Shown one piece after another: positions 50,798 through 60,172 of a stretch of 64,000 bases of DNA. The stretch lies in the NCBI RefSeq assembly GCF_918797525.1, contig NZ_OU963893.1:1612001-1676000 (forward strand), written 5' to 3'. The translations under genes and the position numbers were made by a program. Below the pieces are notes generated by a model that did not search any database, had not been told where the DNA came from, and was given only the letters and a program-made list of their open reading frames with translations. Position 1 is the first letter of the stretch; the number at the start of each line of letters is the position of its first letter. Source of the stretch: an unidentified bacterial endosymbiont. GTDB lineage: Bacteria > Pseudomonadota > Gammaproteobacteria > Enterobacterales > Enterobacteriaceae.

Positions 50798-51856
50798 ATG
50801 CAAAACCTAACCTGTATGACCGATGAGGATCGCTGGCTGGCCGTGCTGGCCCGCAATCCGCGCGCTGATAACCAGTTTGTCTTCGCCGTGCAGACGACGG
50901 GCGTTTTTTGTCGCCCGTCCTGCCGAGCTCGCCGCCCGCTGCGTAAAAACGTTCACTTTTTCCCGGATGTTCAGCATGCACGTCAGGCCGGTTTTCGCCC
51001 CTGTAAACGCTGTATGCCCGATAAACCCAGCCCGCAGGAGCAGAAGCTGGCAAAAGTCGAACTGGCCTGCCGACTTCTGGCGCAGGACCCGGCATTGACC
51101 CTGCACGCGCTGGCGCAGCAGGTTGCCAGCAGTCCTTTCCATTTTCATCGTCTGTTTAAGTCTGTGACCGGTATGACGCCCAAAGCCTGGCAGCAGGCGG
51201 CGCGGGAGCAACGCCTGCGCCGCGCGCTGGCCGATGGCGAAAAAATTACCGATGCGGTGCTCGGGGCAGGCTTTGCCGATAGCAGCAGCTACTACCGTAA
51301 GGCCAATGGTGCGCTGGGGATGACGGCGAAGCAGTACCGCAAAGGCGATGCGCGGGTGCGCTACGCGATGGATGACTGTTCGTTAGGCCGCTGTCTGGTG
51401 GGCGAAAGCGAGCGCGGGATCTGCGCGATCCTGCTGGGCGACGACGATACGGCATTAACCGCAGAGTTATTAACGCTGTTTCCCAACGCCCGGCAAGAAC
51501 CGCTGGAAGGTGCCTTTGGTAAGCGCATCCATCAGGTGATTACCAGTATCGATAGCCGCGCTGTGCCGCTGGCGTTGCCGCTGGATATTCGCGGGACTGC
51601 GTTTCAACAACGGGTCTGGCAGGCCTTACGCGCCATTCCCGATGGAGAAACGGCAAGTTACCAGCAGGTGGCGAAGGCAATTGGCAAACCTGGCGCCGTT
51701 CGCGCGGTAGCAGGCGCTTGCGCGGCGAACAAACTGGCGATTATCATTCCCTGTCACCGCGTTGTGCATTCTGATGGCACGCTGTCCGGCTACCGCTGGG
51801 GGGCCGCAAGAAAGGCGCTACTGTTACAACGTGAGTCCTTAAGCGAGGAGGCCTGA
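50798..51856 (+). CDS. ada: Adaptive response methyltransferase/activator Ada
   Basis: Ada repairs alkylated DNA and activates its own regulon. The N-terminal zinc domain has C38, C42, C69 and C72; C38 accepts a methyl group from phosphotriesters. An AraC-type helix-turn-helix follows (about 85-180). The C-terminal O6-alkylguanine transferase has the active C319 in IPCHRVV. It has 352 aa. A strong GAGGAG lies before ATG 50798. The stop overlaps the alkB start by one base (TGATG), so the two genes form the adaptive-response operon. Confidence 0.96.
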   Translation: MQNLTCMTDEDRWLAVLARNPRADNQFVFAVQTTGVFCRPSCRARRPLRKNVHFFPDVQHARQAGFRPCKRCMPDKPSPQEQKLAKVELACRLLAQDPALTLHALAQQVASSPFHFHRLFKSVTGMTPKAWQQAAREQRLRRALADGEKITDAVLGAGFADSSSYYRKANGALGMTAKQYRKGDARVRYAMDDCSLGRCLVGESERGICAILLGDDDTALTAELLTLFPNARQEPLEGAFGKRIHQVITSIDSRAVPLALPLDIRGTAFQQRVWQALRAIPDGETASYQQVAKAIGKPGAVRAVAGACAANKLAIIIPCHRVVHSDGTLSGYRWGAARKALLLQRESLSEEA

Positions 51857-52506
51857 TGCTCGATCTTTTTGCGGATGCCGAACCCTGGCAGGAAGCGCTT
51901 GCCCCGGGGGCGGTGATCCTGCGCCGTTTTGCGCTTTCCCGCGCGGATACGCTGCTTGGAGGCATCAATGACGTGGCGGCGGTCTCGCCGTTTCGTCACA
52001 TGATAACGCCAGGAGGCTACACCATGTCGGTGGCAATGACCAACTGCGGCAAGCTGGGCTGGGCCACCAACGCGCGCGGCTACTTGTATGCCGCGCAGGA
52101 TCCCATCACCGGTAATCCGTGGCCGCCGATGCCCGCCGTGTTTCAGTCGCTATGCCACGACGCCGCCATGACGGCGGGCTACGCTGAGTTTGTACCCGAT
52201 GCCTGCCTGGTGAACCGCTACGCCGTCGGCGCAAAACTCTCGTTGCACCAGGATAAAGACGAGCCTGACCTGCGCGCGCCAATCGTCTCAGTCTCTTTAG
52301 GCTTGCCCGCCGTGTTTCAGTTCGGCGGTTTACAGCGTAACGATCCACTTCAACGCCTGCTGCTCGAACATGGCGACGTGGTGGTATGGGGAGGGGTGTC
52401 GAGGCTGTTTTATCACGGTATCCAGCCGCTTAAGCCGGGCGTTCATCCGCAGACGGGCGAGTTCCGCTATAACCTGACGTTCCGCCAGGCGGCGTATAGC
52501 GAATAA
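51856..52506 (+). CDS. alkB: Alpha-ketoglutarate-dependent DNA dealkylase AlkB
   Basis: AlkB is an Fe(II)/2-oxoglutarate dioxygenase that removes 1-methyladenine and 3-methylcytosine lesions. Iron ligands H131, D133 (LSLHQDKDEP) and H187 (RLFYHGIQPL) and the 2-oxoglutarate-binding arginine in RYNLTFR are present. It has 216 aa, the E. coli length. It is translationally coupled to ada. yojI starts 76 nt later on the same strand. Confidence 0.96.
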   Translation: MLDLFADAEPWQEALAPGAVILRRFALSRADTLLGGINDVAAVSPFRHMITPGGYTMSVAMTNCGKLGWATNARGYLYAAQDPITGNPWPPMPAVFQSLCHDAAMTAGYAEFVPDACLVNRYAVGAKLSLHQDKDEPDLRAPIVSVSLGLPAVFQFGGLQRNDPLQRLLLEHGDVVVWGGVSRLFYHGIQPLKPGVHPQTGEFRYNLTFRQAAYSE

Positions 52507-52582
52507 AAATAAGAATTATTCTTGCTGTAGCCGTAAGGCAGTTTACACTGCTGGCTGATTTTTACTGCCTGGATTGCTTTGC

Positions 52583-54226
52583 ATGCAACTACTCCTCCTT
52601 GTCTGGCGTCAGTATCGCTGGCCCTTTATTGCGGTAATGGCGCTCAGCCTTGCCAGCGCGGCGTTGGGCATTGGCCTGATTGCGTTCATCAACGTGCGTT
52701 TGATTGAAATGGTTGATTCCTCTCTGTCCGTGCTGCCGGAATTTTTGGGATTGCTTCTGCTGCTGATGGCGGTCACGCTGGGCTCACAGCTGGCCCTGAC
52801 GGCGCTGGGCCATCATTTTGTGTTTCGTCTGCGCAGTGAATTTATCAAGCGGATCCTCGACACCCAGGTGGAACGCGTTGAGCAACTCGGTAGCGCCTCG
52901 CTGCTGGCGGGGCTGACCAGCGACGTCCGGGCCATTACCATCGCCTTTGTTCGTCTGCCGGAGCTGGTACAGGGGATCATTCTGACCTTCGGCTCGGCGG
53001 GTTATCTCGCCTGGCTCTCCACCAAAATGCTGGCGGTGACCGCGCTGTGGATTGTGATCACCATCTGGGGTGGGTTCATGCTGGTATCACGCGTCTATAA
53101 ACATATGGCGGTGCTGCGTGAAACCGAAGACAAACTGTATAACGACTACCAGACGGTGCTGGAAGGGCGTAAAGAGCTAACGCTAAACCGCGAGCGCGCT
53201 GAGTATATCTTTAACAACCTCTATATTCCCGATGCCCGGGAATATCGCCACCACATTATTCGCGCGGATACATTCCACCTGAGCGCGGTGAACTGGTCGA
53301 ACATCATGATGCTGGGCGCCATCGGCCTGGTGTTCTGGATGGCAAACAGCCTGGGCTGGGCCGACACCAACGTGGCCGCGACCTATTCGCTGACGTTGCT
53401 CTTTTTACGTACCCCGCTGCTTTCCGCCGTGGGCGCACTGCCAACCCTGCTGAGCGCCCAGGTGGCATTTAACAAGCTCAAGAAATTCGACCTTGCGCCG
53501 TTCAGGGCCGAGTTCCCGCATCCACAGACATTCCCGAACTGGCAAACGCTGGAACTGCGTAACGTCATGTTCCAGTATCAGGACAACGCATTTTCCGTTG
53601 GGCCGGTTAATCTGACCCTTCATCGCGGTGAACTGGTGTTCCTGATCGGCGGCAATGGCAGTGGAAAATCGACCCTGGCGATGCTGCTAACCGGCCTATA
53701 CCAGCCGCAGTCGGGTGAAATTCTGCTGGATGGACAGCCGCTGAGCGCAGAAAAACCGGAAGATTATCGCAAACTCTTCTCTGCCGTGTTCACCGACGTC
53801 TGGCTCTTTGAGCAACTGCTGGGGCCAGAAGGCCAACAGGCCCGTCCGGCGTTGGTGGATAAATGGCTCTCGCATTTGCAGATGTCGCATAAGCTCGCGT
53901 TGCAGGACGGGAAAATCCTCAATCTCAAGCTCTCGAAAGGGCAGAAAAAACGCGTTGCGCTGCTGCTGGCGCTGGCAGAGGAGCGAGACATCATCCTGCT
54001 GGATGAGTGGGCGGCCGATCAGGATCCGCATTTCCGCCGTGAATTTTATCAGGTGCTGCTGCCGCTGATGCAGGAGATGGGGAAAACCATCTTTGCTATC
54101 AGCCACGACGATCACTACTTCATCCACGCAGATCGCCTGCTGGAGATGCGCGACGGCAAGCTGAGCGAACTGACCGGCGCGGAGCGCGCTGCGGCATCCC
54201 GCGATGCGGTGGCACGCACGGCCTGA
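52583..54226 (+). CDS. yojI: ABC transporter YojI (permease-ATPase fusion)
   Basis: YojI is an inner-membrane ABC exporter in which six membrane helices (about 1-310) are fused to an ATPase. In E. coli it exports the antimicrobial peptide microcin J25 together with TolC. Walker [10 protein letters not shown] is near residue 355, the signature LSKGQKKR near 449, and Walker [11 protein letters not shown] near 470, followed by the switch histidine in ISHDDHYF. I start at ATG 52583 ([13 protein letters not shown], 547 aa); a TTG three codons upstream is possible but less likely. Confidence 0.95.
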   Translation: MQLLLLVWRQYRWPFIAVMALSLASAALGIGLIAFINVRLIEMVDSSLSVLPEFLGLLLLLMAVTLGSQLALTALGHHFVFRLRSEFIKRILDTQVERVEQLGSASLLAGLTSDVRAITIAFVRLPELVQGIILTFGSAGYLAWLSTKMLAVTALWIVITIWGGFMLVSRVYKHMAVLRETEDKLYNDYQTVLEGRKELTLNRERAEYIFNNLYIPDAREYRHHIIRADTFHLSAVNWSNIMMLGAIGLVFWMANSLGWADTNVAATYSLTLLFLRTPLLSAVGALPTLLSAQVAFNKLKKFDLAPFRAEFPHPQTFPNWQTLELRNVMFQYQDNAFSVGPVNLTLHRGELVFLIGGNGSGKSTLAMLLTGLYQPQSGEILLDGQPLSAEKPEDYRKLFSAVFTDVWLFEQLLGPEGQQARPALVDKWLSHLQMSHKLALQDGKILNLKLSKGQKKRVALLLALAEERDIILLDEWAADQDPHFRREFYQVLLPLMQEMGKTIFAISHDDHYFIHADRLLEMRDGKLSELTGAERAAASRDAVARTA

Positions 54227-54239
54227 TGTCTGAGACCAG

Positions 54240-54302
54240 TCCCTCTCCTCAATCCGGGCAGGAGAGGGCATAATTTCCCGCCAATTCGCGGCTTTTTTCT
54301 TC
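54240..54302 (+). terminator. Hairpins after yojI, possible terminator
   Basis: CCCTCTCCT and AGGAGAGGG (54242-54268) pair around a GGGC-containing loop, resembling the dispersed repeat at 13775. It is followed by CCGC...GCGG and a T6 run (about 54281-54300), which could act as a weak intrinsic terminator. Confidence 0.45.
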
Positions 54303-54381
54303 ATCCCACCGCATTGTATATTCTTATTTACATATACCCGCGCTATGCTTGATGTCATCTCATCTTATGGATTTATGATTG

Positions 54382-55818
54382 ATGTCGTTATTAAAGAAAA
54401 ACAGCGCACGGCAGCGTGACCAGGAGCGTGCGCGTCTCATCTGGCTTCTCACCACGGATAAAGCGGTAACCTCCACGCTATTAGGTAAATTGACCCTGGC
54501 TGAGCAATATGATGTCGGTACCCTGGCCGACGATATTGCTGAGGTAGGTGCGCTGGTCGCTCATTTACCCCCGCCTGACCTGGCGGACACCCTGGAAGCG
54601 TTGCCTTCTGAAGAACGCCACGCCCTGTGGCGTCTGGTAGAGGATCACGAACGTGGACAGGTCCTGCTGGAAGCATCCGAGAACGTCTGGGACGATCTGA
54701 TTGATGAGATGAGCGACCGGGATATTCTTGATGCGCTACAGACGCTGGATATCGATGAGCAGATCTACCTTGTTCAACACCTGCCGCGCAACCTGACGGG
54801 ACGCCTGCTGGCCTCGCTGCCGGCGGAAGAACGCGCGCGGGTGCGCCAGGTAATGGACTACGAGAAAAACACTGTTGGCGCGATCATGGAGTTCGGCGTT
54901 ATCACCGTGCGCCCGGACGTCACCCTCGGCACGGTGCAGCGCTATTTGCGGCGTCTGGGCAGTATGCCGGATAACACCGATAAGCTGTTTGTCACCGCCC
55001 GGGATAAAACCCTGCTCGGCGAGCTGGAGCTGAAAACCATTCTCCTGAACAGCACCCAGCGGCGGGTGAGCGAGGTAATGGAAACCGAGCCGATGGTTTT
55101 CTCCCCGGAAGATGATGCCGAAAAAGCGGCACGTACCTTTGAACGTGATGACCTTGTCAGCGCCGCGGTGGTAGATTCTGTGGGCAAACTGATGGGGCGT
55201 CTGACCATCGATGAGATCGTTGATGTGGTCTACGAAGAGACCGATAACGACTTACGTGCGCTCGGCGGGATCAGCGCGGAAGACGACGTTCACGCTTCCG
55301 TTGGCAAGGCGGTTAAAACCCGCTGGGCATGGCTGGCCATTAACCTCTGTACCGCGTTTATTGCCTCGCGCGTCATCGATGGCTTCGAACATACCATTTC
55401 ACAGCTGGTGGCCCTGGCCTCGCTGATGCCCATCGTGGCGGGGATTGGTGGTAACACCGGCAACCAGACCATTACCATGATCGTCCGCGCCCTGGCGCTG
55501 GAGAATATACAGCCGGGTAATTTTGCGTTTCTGATCTTCAGAGAGATGGGCGTCGCGCTGATTAACGGTCTGGTATGGGGCGGCATTATGGGCGCTATCA
55601 CCTGGTGGCTGTACGACGATATGGCGCTGGGTGGGGTGATGATGCTGGCGATGGTGCTCAACCTGCTGGTGGCGTCGATGATGGGGGTGATCATCCCGCT
55701 GACGATGACCAAACTGGGACGCGACCCCGCGGTGGGGTCGAGCGTAATGATTACCGCCATCACTGATACCGGCGGTTTCTTTATTTTTCTTGGTCTGGCA
55801 ACGGTTTTTCTGCTTTAG
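54382..55818 (+). CDS. mgtE: Magnesium transporter MgtE
   Basis: MgtE is a homodimeric Mg2+ channel. It has a cytoplasmic helical N domain (about 1-135), a pair of CBS domains (about 138-265) that sense Mg2+, a plug helix, and five C-terminal membrane helices (about 295-478) with the pore region PIVAGIGGNTGNQ. It has 478 aa. E. coli K-12 lacks mgtE, which makes this locus accessory relative to K-12. I start at ATG 54382 (MSLLKKNSARQ); a TTG one codon earlier is in frame. Its 3' end overlaps the convergent SulP gene by 38 nt. Confidence 0.93.
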   Translation: MSLLKKNSARQRDQERARLIWLLTTDKAVTSTLLGKLTLAEQYDVGTLADDIAEVGALVAHLPPPDLADTLEALPSEERHALWRLVEDHERGQVLLEASENVWDDLIDEMSDRDILDALQTLDIDEQIYLVQHLPRNLTGRLLASLPAEERARVRQVMDYEKNTVGAIMEFGVITVRPDVTLGTVQRYLRRLGSMPDNTDKLFVTARDKTLLGELELKTILLNSTQRRVSEVMETEPMVFSPEDDAEKAARTFERDDLVSAAVVDSVGKLMGRLTIDEIVDVVYEETDNDLRALGGISAEDDVHASVGKAVKTRWAWLAINLCTAFIASRVIDGFEHTISQLVALASLMPIVAGIGGNTGNQTITMIVRALALENIQPGNFAFLIFREMGVALINGLVWGGIMGAITWWLYDDMALGGVMMLAMVLNLLVASMMGVIIPLTMTKLGRDPAVGSSVMITAITDTGGFFIFLGLATVFLL

Positions 55819-57007
55819 CCCGACGCTTAATCCGGGCGGGCAGCACAATCATGACGACGATCCCGCCCAGCACGCCAATGGCCAGGTTGCCGGTTGACAC
55901 CGTTGCCGCAACGGTGACCAGCATGACAACGGTTTCCGCGACCGGCGCACCCTTCACTATTGCAGGCTTCAGGCTATGCCAACTGAAGGTTTTGAAGGCG
56001 ACAATGGCCATGATCCCCGCCAGCACGGCCATGGGGATTTTGGCCATCACTTCGCTCAGTGCCGTCACCAGCACCAGCAGTACAACCCCTGCCGCAACGG
56101 TTGAAATACGGCTTCTGCCTTTGCCCATCTCCACGTTGACAATGGTTTGTCCAATCATCGCGCAGCCTGCAATACCGCCATAAAGTCCGGCCAGAATGTT
56201 ACCCACACCCAGGCCGATGCTCTCCCGGCGTTTGCTCGATGGCGTTACGGTCAGTTCATCCACCAGTTTTGCCGTCAGCAGGGACTCCAGCAGGCCAACA
56301 AAGGCGATGCTTAACGCGCACGGCCAGATGATGCTCAACGTCTGCAGATTCAGGGGCACCAGCAGTTGCGTCAGGCCAGGCAGACCGCCGCCCATCGAAC
56401 CTTCATCCCCGACCGTGGGCAGGATCTGCCCGCTGGTCACCGTGAACAGCGTCAACACCACAATCGCAATCAGGGGGGAGGGGATGCTTTTGATGTAGCG
56501 CGGCACCCATAGCACAATCAGCAGCGTCAGGACGAACAGGCCGACAATCAGCGGGCTACGGCTCCAGAAATGGGGCACCTGGGCAAAGAAAATCAAAATA
56601 CCGAGGGCGTTAACAAACCCGGTCATTACCGACTGGGGAATAAAGCGCATCAGCCGCGCCATCCCCAGCACGCCGAAGAGAATTTGGATACCCCCGGCCA
56701 TCAGTACGGCGGGCAAAATGTACTGCACACCGTGCTGATGCACCATCGGGCCAATCACCAGCGCAACAGAACCGGCGGCTGCGGTCACCATCGCCGGACG
56801 ACCGCCGAGGAGCGACAGCGTGAGGCACAGCACCACCGACGCAATCAGGCTGACTTTCGGGTCAACGCCTGCGACCACGGAAAAGGAGATCACTTCGGGG
56901 ATAAGCGCCAGTGCGGTAATCACGCCCGCCAGCGTTTCCCGCATCAGCCGGTGCGGTGAGCGTAATACCGTGGCGACGTGGCCTTCAGAAGAATGAGGTA
57001 ATGACAT
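55781..57007 (-). CDS. SulP-family anion permease without STAS domain
   Basis: This is a membrane permease of the SulP/SLC26 family, which moves sulfate, bicarbonate or other anions. Features are the N-terminal ITALALIPEVISFSVVAGVDP (about residues 31-51), the family signature region GGRPAMVTAAAGSVALV, and about 10-12 hydrophobic segments. The protein stops after about 408 aa with a short basic tail (RIKRRAKAEK). The cytoplasmic STAS domain of classical SulP proteins is missing, as in a recognised short subclass. The start may be 57007 (MSLPHSSEGH) or a more upstream ATG at 57124. The substrate cannot be told from sequence. Confidence 0.85.
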   Translation of the reverse strand: MSLPHSSEGHVATVLRSPHRLMRETLAGVITALALIPEVISFSVVAGVDPKVSLIASVVLCLTLSLLGGRPAMVTAAAGSVALVIGPMVHQHGVQYILPAVLMAGGIQILFGVLGMARLMRFIPQSVMTGFVNALGILIFFAQVPHFWSRSPLIVGLFVLTLLIVLWVPRYIKSIPSPLIAIVVLTLFTVTSGQILPTVGDEGSMGGGLPGLTQLLVPLNLQTLSIIWPCALSIAFVGLLESLLTAKLVDELTVTPSSKRRESIGLGVGNILAGLYGGIAGCAMIGQTIVNVEMGKGRSRISTVAAGVVLLVLVTALSEVMAKIPMAVLAGIMAIVAFKTFSWHSLKPAIVKGAPVAETVVMLVTVAATVSTGNLAIGVLGGIVVMIVLPARIKRRAKAEKPLPDQEK

Positions 57008-57249
57008 AACAGTTCGCTGGTTAGGGCAGGCTTCCGTGCGCGCGATCACAAAGTGCAGCATAGTAGCCAGAAAAACCGTCCATTGCCAGCGACGTGGTGT
57101 TATCCCATACAAACAATCCATCATTAAATTTCACAATTACAATAATTATTTAACCTTTTAACCCTATTTAAAAATTGCTACCGTGCCCTCCGCAGTTTTT
57201 CTCACCTGCAATTTCCACGCATCAGCGTTATTTAACTAAGGCATAAATT

Positions 57250-58899
57250 ATGAAAAAAATGACTGCCATGCTCTTTTCTCTGGCTGTGGGGCTGAATACC
57301 GTCTCTATGGCGGCGAAAGCAGACGCACCAAAAGAGCAGGAAACGGACGTCCTTTTAATTGGCGGCGGCATCATGAGCGCCACTCTGGGAACCTATCTAC
57401 AAGAACTGCAGCCAGACTGGTCAATGACCATGGTCGAACGCCTGGATGGCGTGGCACAGGAGAGCTCTAACGGCTGGAACAACGCCGGTACCGGGCATTC
57501 GGCGCTGATGGAACTGAACTACACGCCACAGAAAAAGGACGGTTCCATTAGTATCGAGAAAGCGGTTGAGATCAACGAAGCCTTCCAGATTTCTCGCCAG
57601 TTCTGGTCTCACCAGGTCAACAGCGGCGTGATGCACGATCCGCACACTTTTATTAACACCGTACCGCACATGAGCTTTGTGTGGGGCGACCAGAACGTTA
57701 ACTTCCTGCGCGCACGCTATGCAGCGCTGCAGCAGAGCACCCTGTTCCGCGGTATGAAGTACTCTGAAGATCACGCCCGGATCAAAGAGTGGGCGCCGCT
57801 GGTCATGGAAGGGCGCGACCCGAACCAGAAAGTGGCGGCCACCCGAACGGAGATTGGTACTGACGTCAACTACGGTGAAATCACCCGTCAGCTGGTGGCT
57901 GGTCTGAAGAAAAAAGAGAACTTTACGCTGCAGCTCAGCACCGAGGTGCGCGGTTTCAAGCGCAACGCGGATAACAGCTGGAGCGTCACCGTTGCCGACC
58001 TGAAAAACAATGAGGCCGAACGCGTCATTAAGGCGAAGTTTGTCTTTATCGGCGCCGGCGGCGCGGCGCTGAAGCTGCTGCAGGAATCTGGTATTCCTGA
58101 AGCGGACGACTACGCGGGCTTCCCGGTTGGTGGACAGTTCCTGGTCTCGGAAAACCCGGAGGTGGTTAACCGTCATCTGGCGAAAGTGTATGGTCAGGCC
58201 TCCGTGGGTGCGCCACCGATGTCTGTTCCACACATTGATACGCGTATGCTGGACGGTAAACGCGTAGTGCTGTTCGGGCCGTTCGCCACCTTCTCGACTA
58301 AGTTCCTGAAAAACGGCTCCCTGTGGGACCTGCTGAGCGCGACCACCCCCTCTAACGTTATGCCCATGATGGATGTCGGTCTGGATAACTTCGATCTGGT
58401 GAAATACCTGATAAGCCAGGTGATGCTCTCAGATGACGACCGTTTCGAGGCGTTGAAAGAGTACTATCCGCAGGCGAAAAAAGAGGACTGGCGTTTGTGG
58501 CAGGCGGGCCAGCGCGTACAGATAATCAAAAGCGATCCGAAAGAGGGCGGCGTGCTGCGTCTGGGTACCGAAGTGGTGAGTGATAAAGACGGCACTATCG
58601 CCGCGCTGCTGGGCGCATCGCCCGGCGCGTCTACCGCTGCGCCAATCATGCTGCACCTGATGGAAAAAGTGTTCAAAGATAAAGTCGCCAGCCCGGAATG
58701 GCAGGCGAAACTGAAAACCATTATTCCTTCTTATGGTACAAAGCTGAACGGCAATGTCGATGCCACAGAGCGGGAGCTGGAATACACCAGCCGCGTACTG
58801 CAACTGCAATACGTTAAACCGCAGGCGGCAGAGGCTGCGCCAAAAGCTGAACTGAAGCCACAGCCGGAAAACAAACCGGTGGCGGGTATCGCGCTCTGA
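57250..58899 (+). CDS. mqo: Malate:quinone oxidoreductase
   Basis: Mqo is a membrane-associated FAD enzyme oxidising malate to oxaloacetate and passing electrons to quinone, bypassing NAD-linked malate dehydrogenase. The FAD motif [14 protein letters not shown] is at about 35-48, with the conserved [20 protein letters not shown] at about 74-93. A hydrophobic N-terminal segment ([18 protein letters not shown]) precedes it. The C-terminal tail is Ala/Lys/Pro-rich. It has 549 aa. The AT-rich upstream region (57008-57249) contains GTTATTTAACTAAGG just before the start; ArcA repression is known in E. coli but cannot be proved here. Confidence 0.95.
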   Translation: MKKMTAMLFSLAVGLNTVSMAAKADAPKEQETDVLLIGGGIMSATLGTYLQELQPDWSMTMVERLDGVAQESSNGWNNAGTGHSALMELNYTPQKKDGSISIEKAVEINEAFQISRQFWSHQVNSGVMHDPHTFINTVPHMSFVWGDQNVNFLRARYAALQQSTLFRGMKYSEDHARIKEWAPLVMEGRDPNQKVAATRTEIGTDVNYGEITRQLVAGLKKKENFTLQLSTEVRGFKRNADNSWSVTVADLKNNEAERVIKAKFVFIGAGGAALKLLQESGIPEADDYAGFPVGGQFLVSENPEVVNRHLAKVYGQASVGAPPMSVPHIDTRMLDGKRVVLFGPFATFSTKFLKNGSLWDLLSATTPSNVMPMMDVGLDNFDLVKYLISQVMLSDDDRFEALKEYYPQAKKEDWRLWQAGQRVQIIKSDPKEGGVLRLGTEVVSDKDGTIAALLGASPGASTAAPIMLHLMEKVFKDKVASPEWQAKLKTIIPSYGTKLNGNVDATERELEYTSRVLQLQYVKPQAAEAAPKAELKPQPENKPVAGIAL

Positions 58900-58901
58900 T
58901 G

Positions 58902-58934
58902 GATAAAGGCCGGGTGAGCGCCCGGCTTTTTATC
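58902..58934. terminator. Bidirectional terminator between mqo and eco
   Basis: GATAAAGGCCGGG pairs with CCCGGCTTTTTATC around TGAGCG, with T5 on the plus strand and AAA on the other side. It serves convergent mqo and eco; the eco stop codon lies at its edge. Confidence 0.88.
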
Positions 58935-59436
58935 AACGAACGACCGCTTGTCCGACAGCTTCATCCGCCTTCCACACGCGATATTTCACATCAACATTAT
59001 CAGGCGTAAACACCACGATTGGCAACTTGCTGTTGTAGCGTATCAGGCTGTTTTCACCCAGAAATGCGGTGACGAATTTCTTCTCTTTCTTACCGTCCGG
59101 ACAGGCCATTTTGGTCGAGATCCCGGATGTCAGCTTATCAAAGACAAAGTAGTCGTATCCCCAGCCTTCCAGGGTTTTGGTCTCCAGCCGACCGCCCAGG
59201 CGATGAAGGTTACAGTCCACTTCCAGCGTCTGGCCGATCAACAATTCCACTTTAAAATTCGCTTCATCCTGCTGGGCCGGTAGGTGAATGACTTGGCGCT
59301 TCATCCCTTTTTCCGCCTGCGGATAAGGGGCAATTTTTTCCAGCGGCTGCTCTTTTGGCGTTTCATTAGCGAAAGCGCTGCTGCTGAAGCAGGCGGCGGC
59401 AATCATAGCGATGGCAAATTTAGGTGCGTTTTTCAC
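58933..59436 (-). CDS. eco: Ecotin, periplasmic serine protease inhibitor
   Basis: Ecotin is a dimeric periplasmic inhibitor of trypsin-like, chymotrypsin-like and elastase-like proteases. It has a signal peptide of about 23 residues ending AFA, then the conserved core [20 protein letters not shown]. The two disulfide cysteines are in VDCNLHR and KMACPDG. Aligning ISTKMAC with VSTMMAC of E. coli puts lysine at P1, where E. coli has Met84. I start at GTG 59436 because AAGGA lies 6 nt before it; the ATG at 59442 directly abuts that AAGGA. It has 167 aa. Confidence 0.92.
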   Translation of the reverse strand: MKNAPKFAIAMIAAACFSSSAFANETPKEQPLEKIAPYPQAEKGMKRQVIHLPAQQDEANFKVELLIGQTLEVDCNLHRLGGRLETKTLEGWGYDYFVFDKLTSGISTKMACPDGKKEKKFVTAFLGENSLIRYNSKLPIVVFTPDNVDVKYRVWKADEAVGQAVVR

Positions 59437-59646
59437 AGTCATTCCTTTATGTCAAAACGTTCAAGGTGAGATTAGCATAACGTCGATCGCGCCTTAGCGT
59501 GATTTACTCACTTTTTCAAATTGTACCGAGGAATAAACTGCCTGTGACCGTGTTTATGCGTGGATCGCGCCATATTGGAGTCCTGCAGGCGATCGTGTTA
59601 TTTTATGCGCTTGTTAATGTTATTCATCTGTAAAGGGACGAGAGAC

Positions 59647-59907
59647 ATGGTTCGCGCAAAACTGAAAACACCTGAAGGCCGCAAGTTCCTGTTAGCGCTG
59701 CTGGTTGTATTTATGATTGCTGCCGCATGCGTTGGGCGGGCAACCATTGTCGGGGTGATTGAGCAGTACAATATTCCACTATCTGAGTGGACGACCAGTA
59801 TGTATGTTCTGCAATCGGCGATGATCTGCGTGTACAGCCTGGTATTTACCGTTCTGCTTGCCATCCCTTTGGGGATTTACTTCCTGGGTGAGCGCGAAAA
59901 GCGCTAA
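59647..59907 (+). CDS. Small inner-membrane protein (DUF2534-like)
   Basis: This is an 86-aa protein with two hydrophobic helices, at about 15-35 (FLLALLVVFMIAAACVG) and 55-80 (MYVLQSAMICVYSLVFTVLL), and a basic C terminus (FLGEREKR). It resembles a family of small enterobacterial membrane proteins of unknown function that I tentatively equate with DUF2534. The start at 59647 (MVRAKLKTPEGRK) has AAGGGACGAGAG upstream. A good terminator follows, so it is a single-gene unit. No function can be given. Confidence 0.78.
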   Translation: MVRAKLKTPEGRKFLLALLVVFMIAAACVGRATIVGVIEQYNIPLSEWTTSMYVLQSAMICVYSLVFTVLLAIPLGIYFLGEREKR

Positions 59908-59923
59908 ATCCATTACTGCCTTA

Positions 59924-59951
59924 AACAAACCAGCCTGCGGGCTGGTTTGTT
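59924..59951. terminator. Terminator after the small membrane protein
   Basis: AACAAACCAGCC, a TGCG loop and GGCTGGTTTGTT form a perfect 12-bp stem ending in a T-rich arm. Confidence 0.85.
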
Positions 59952-60172
59952 ATTTCTGCCGCGCGTCAGCATCGTTAATTACACTATCTTCAATTAAAAT
60001 AATCAGTTAACTACTCACGGTAAATACATCGCCGTTAATTCAACGCTGCGAAAGCATGATTTCATGCAAATAAAACAGAAAAATAAATGACAGGGACTAA
60101 GCTTTTAAAGGCTCCTTTTGGATCAGTTTTAATTCGAACATGTCCTCTGATGAATGTTGAAAAAGGAACGAT
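59952..60172 (+). promoter_or_regulatory. Upstream region of arcD-arcA
   Basis: This is 221 bp of AT-rich DNA. It contains a perfect palindrome, GCATGA-TT-TCATGC (60054-60067), of unknown use. I looked for ArgR (TGAAT/ATTCA pairs) and FNR (TTGAT-N4-ATCAA) sites and saw only partial matches, for example TGATGAATGTTGA at 60148-60160. The ribosome binding site AAAGGA precedes the arcD start. Confidence 0.4.

Noticed and set aside
60054..60067. GCATGATTTCATGC palindrome as an ArgR or FNR site for arcDA
   Set aside because: It is a perfect palindrome but matches neither the ArgR (TGAATNNNNATTCA-like) nor the FNR (TTGAT-N4-ATCAA) consensus, so no regulator is assigned.
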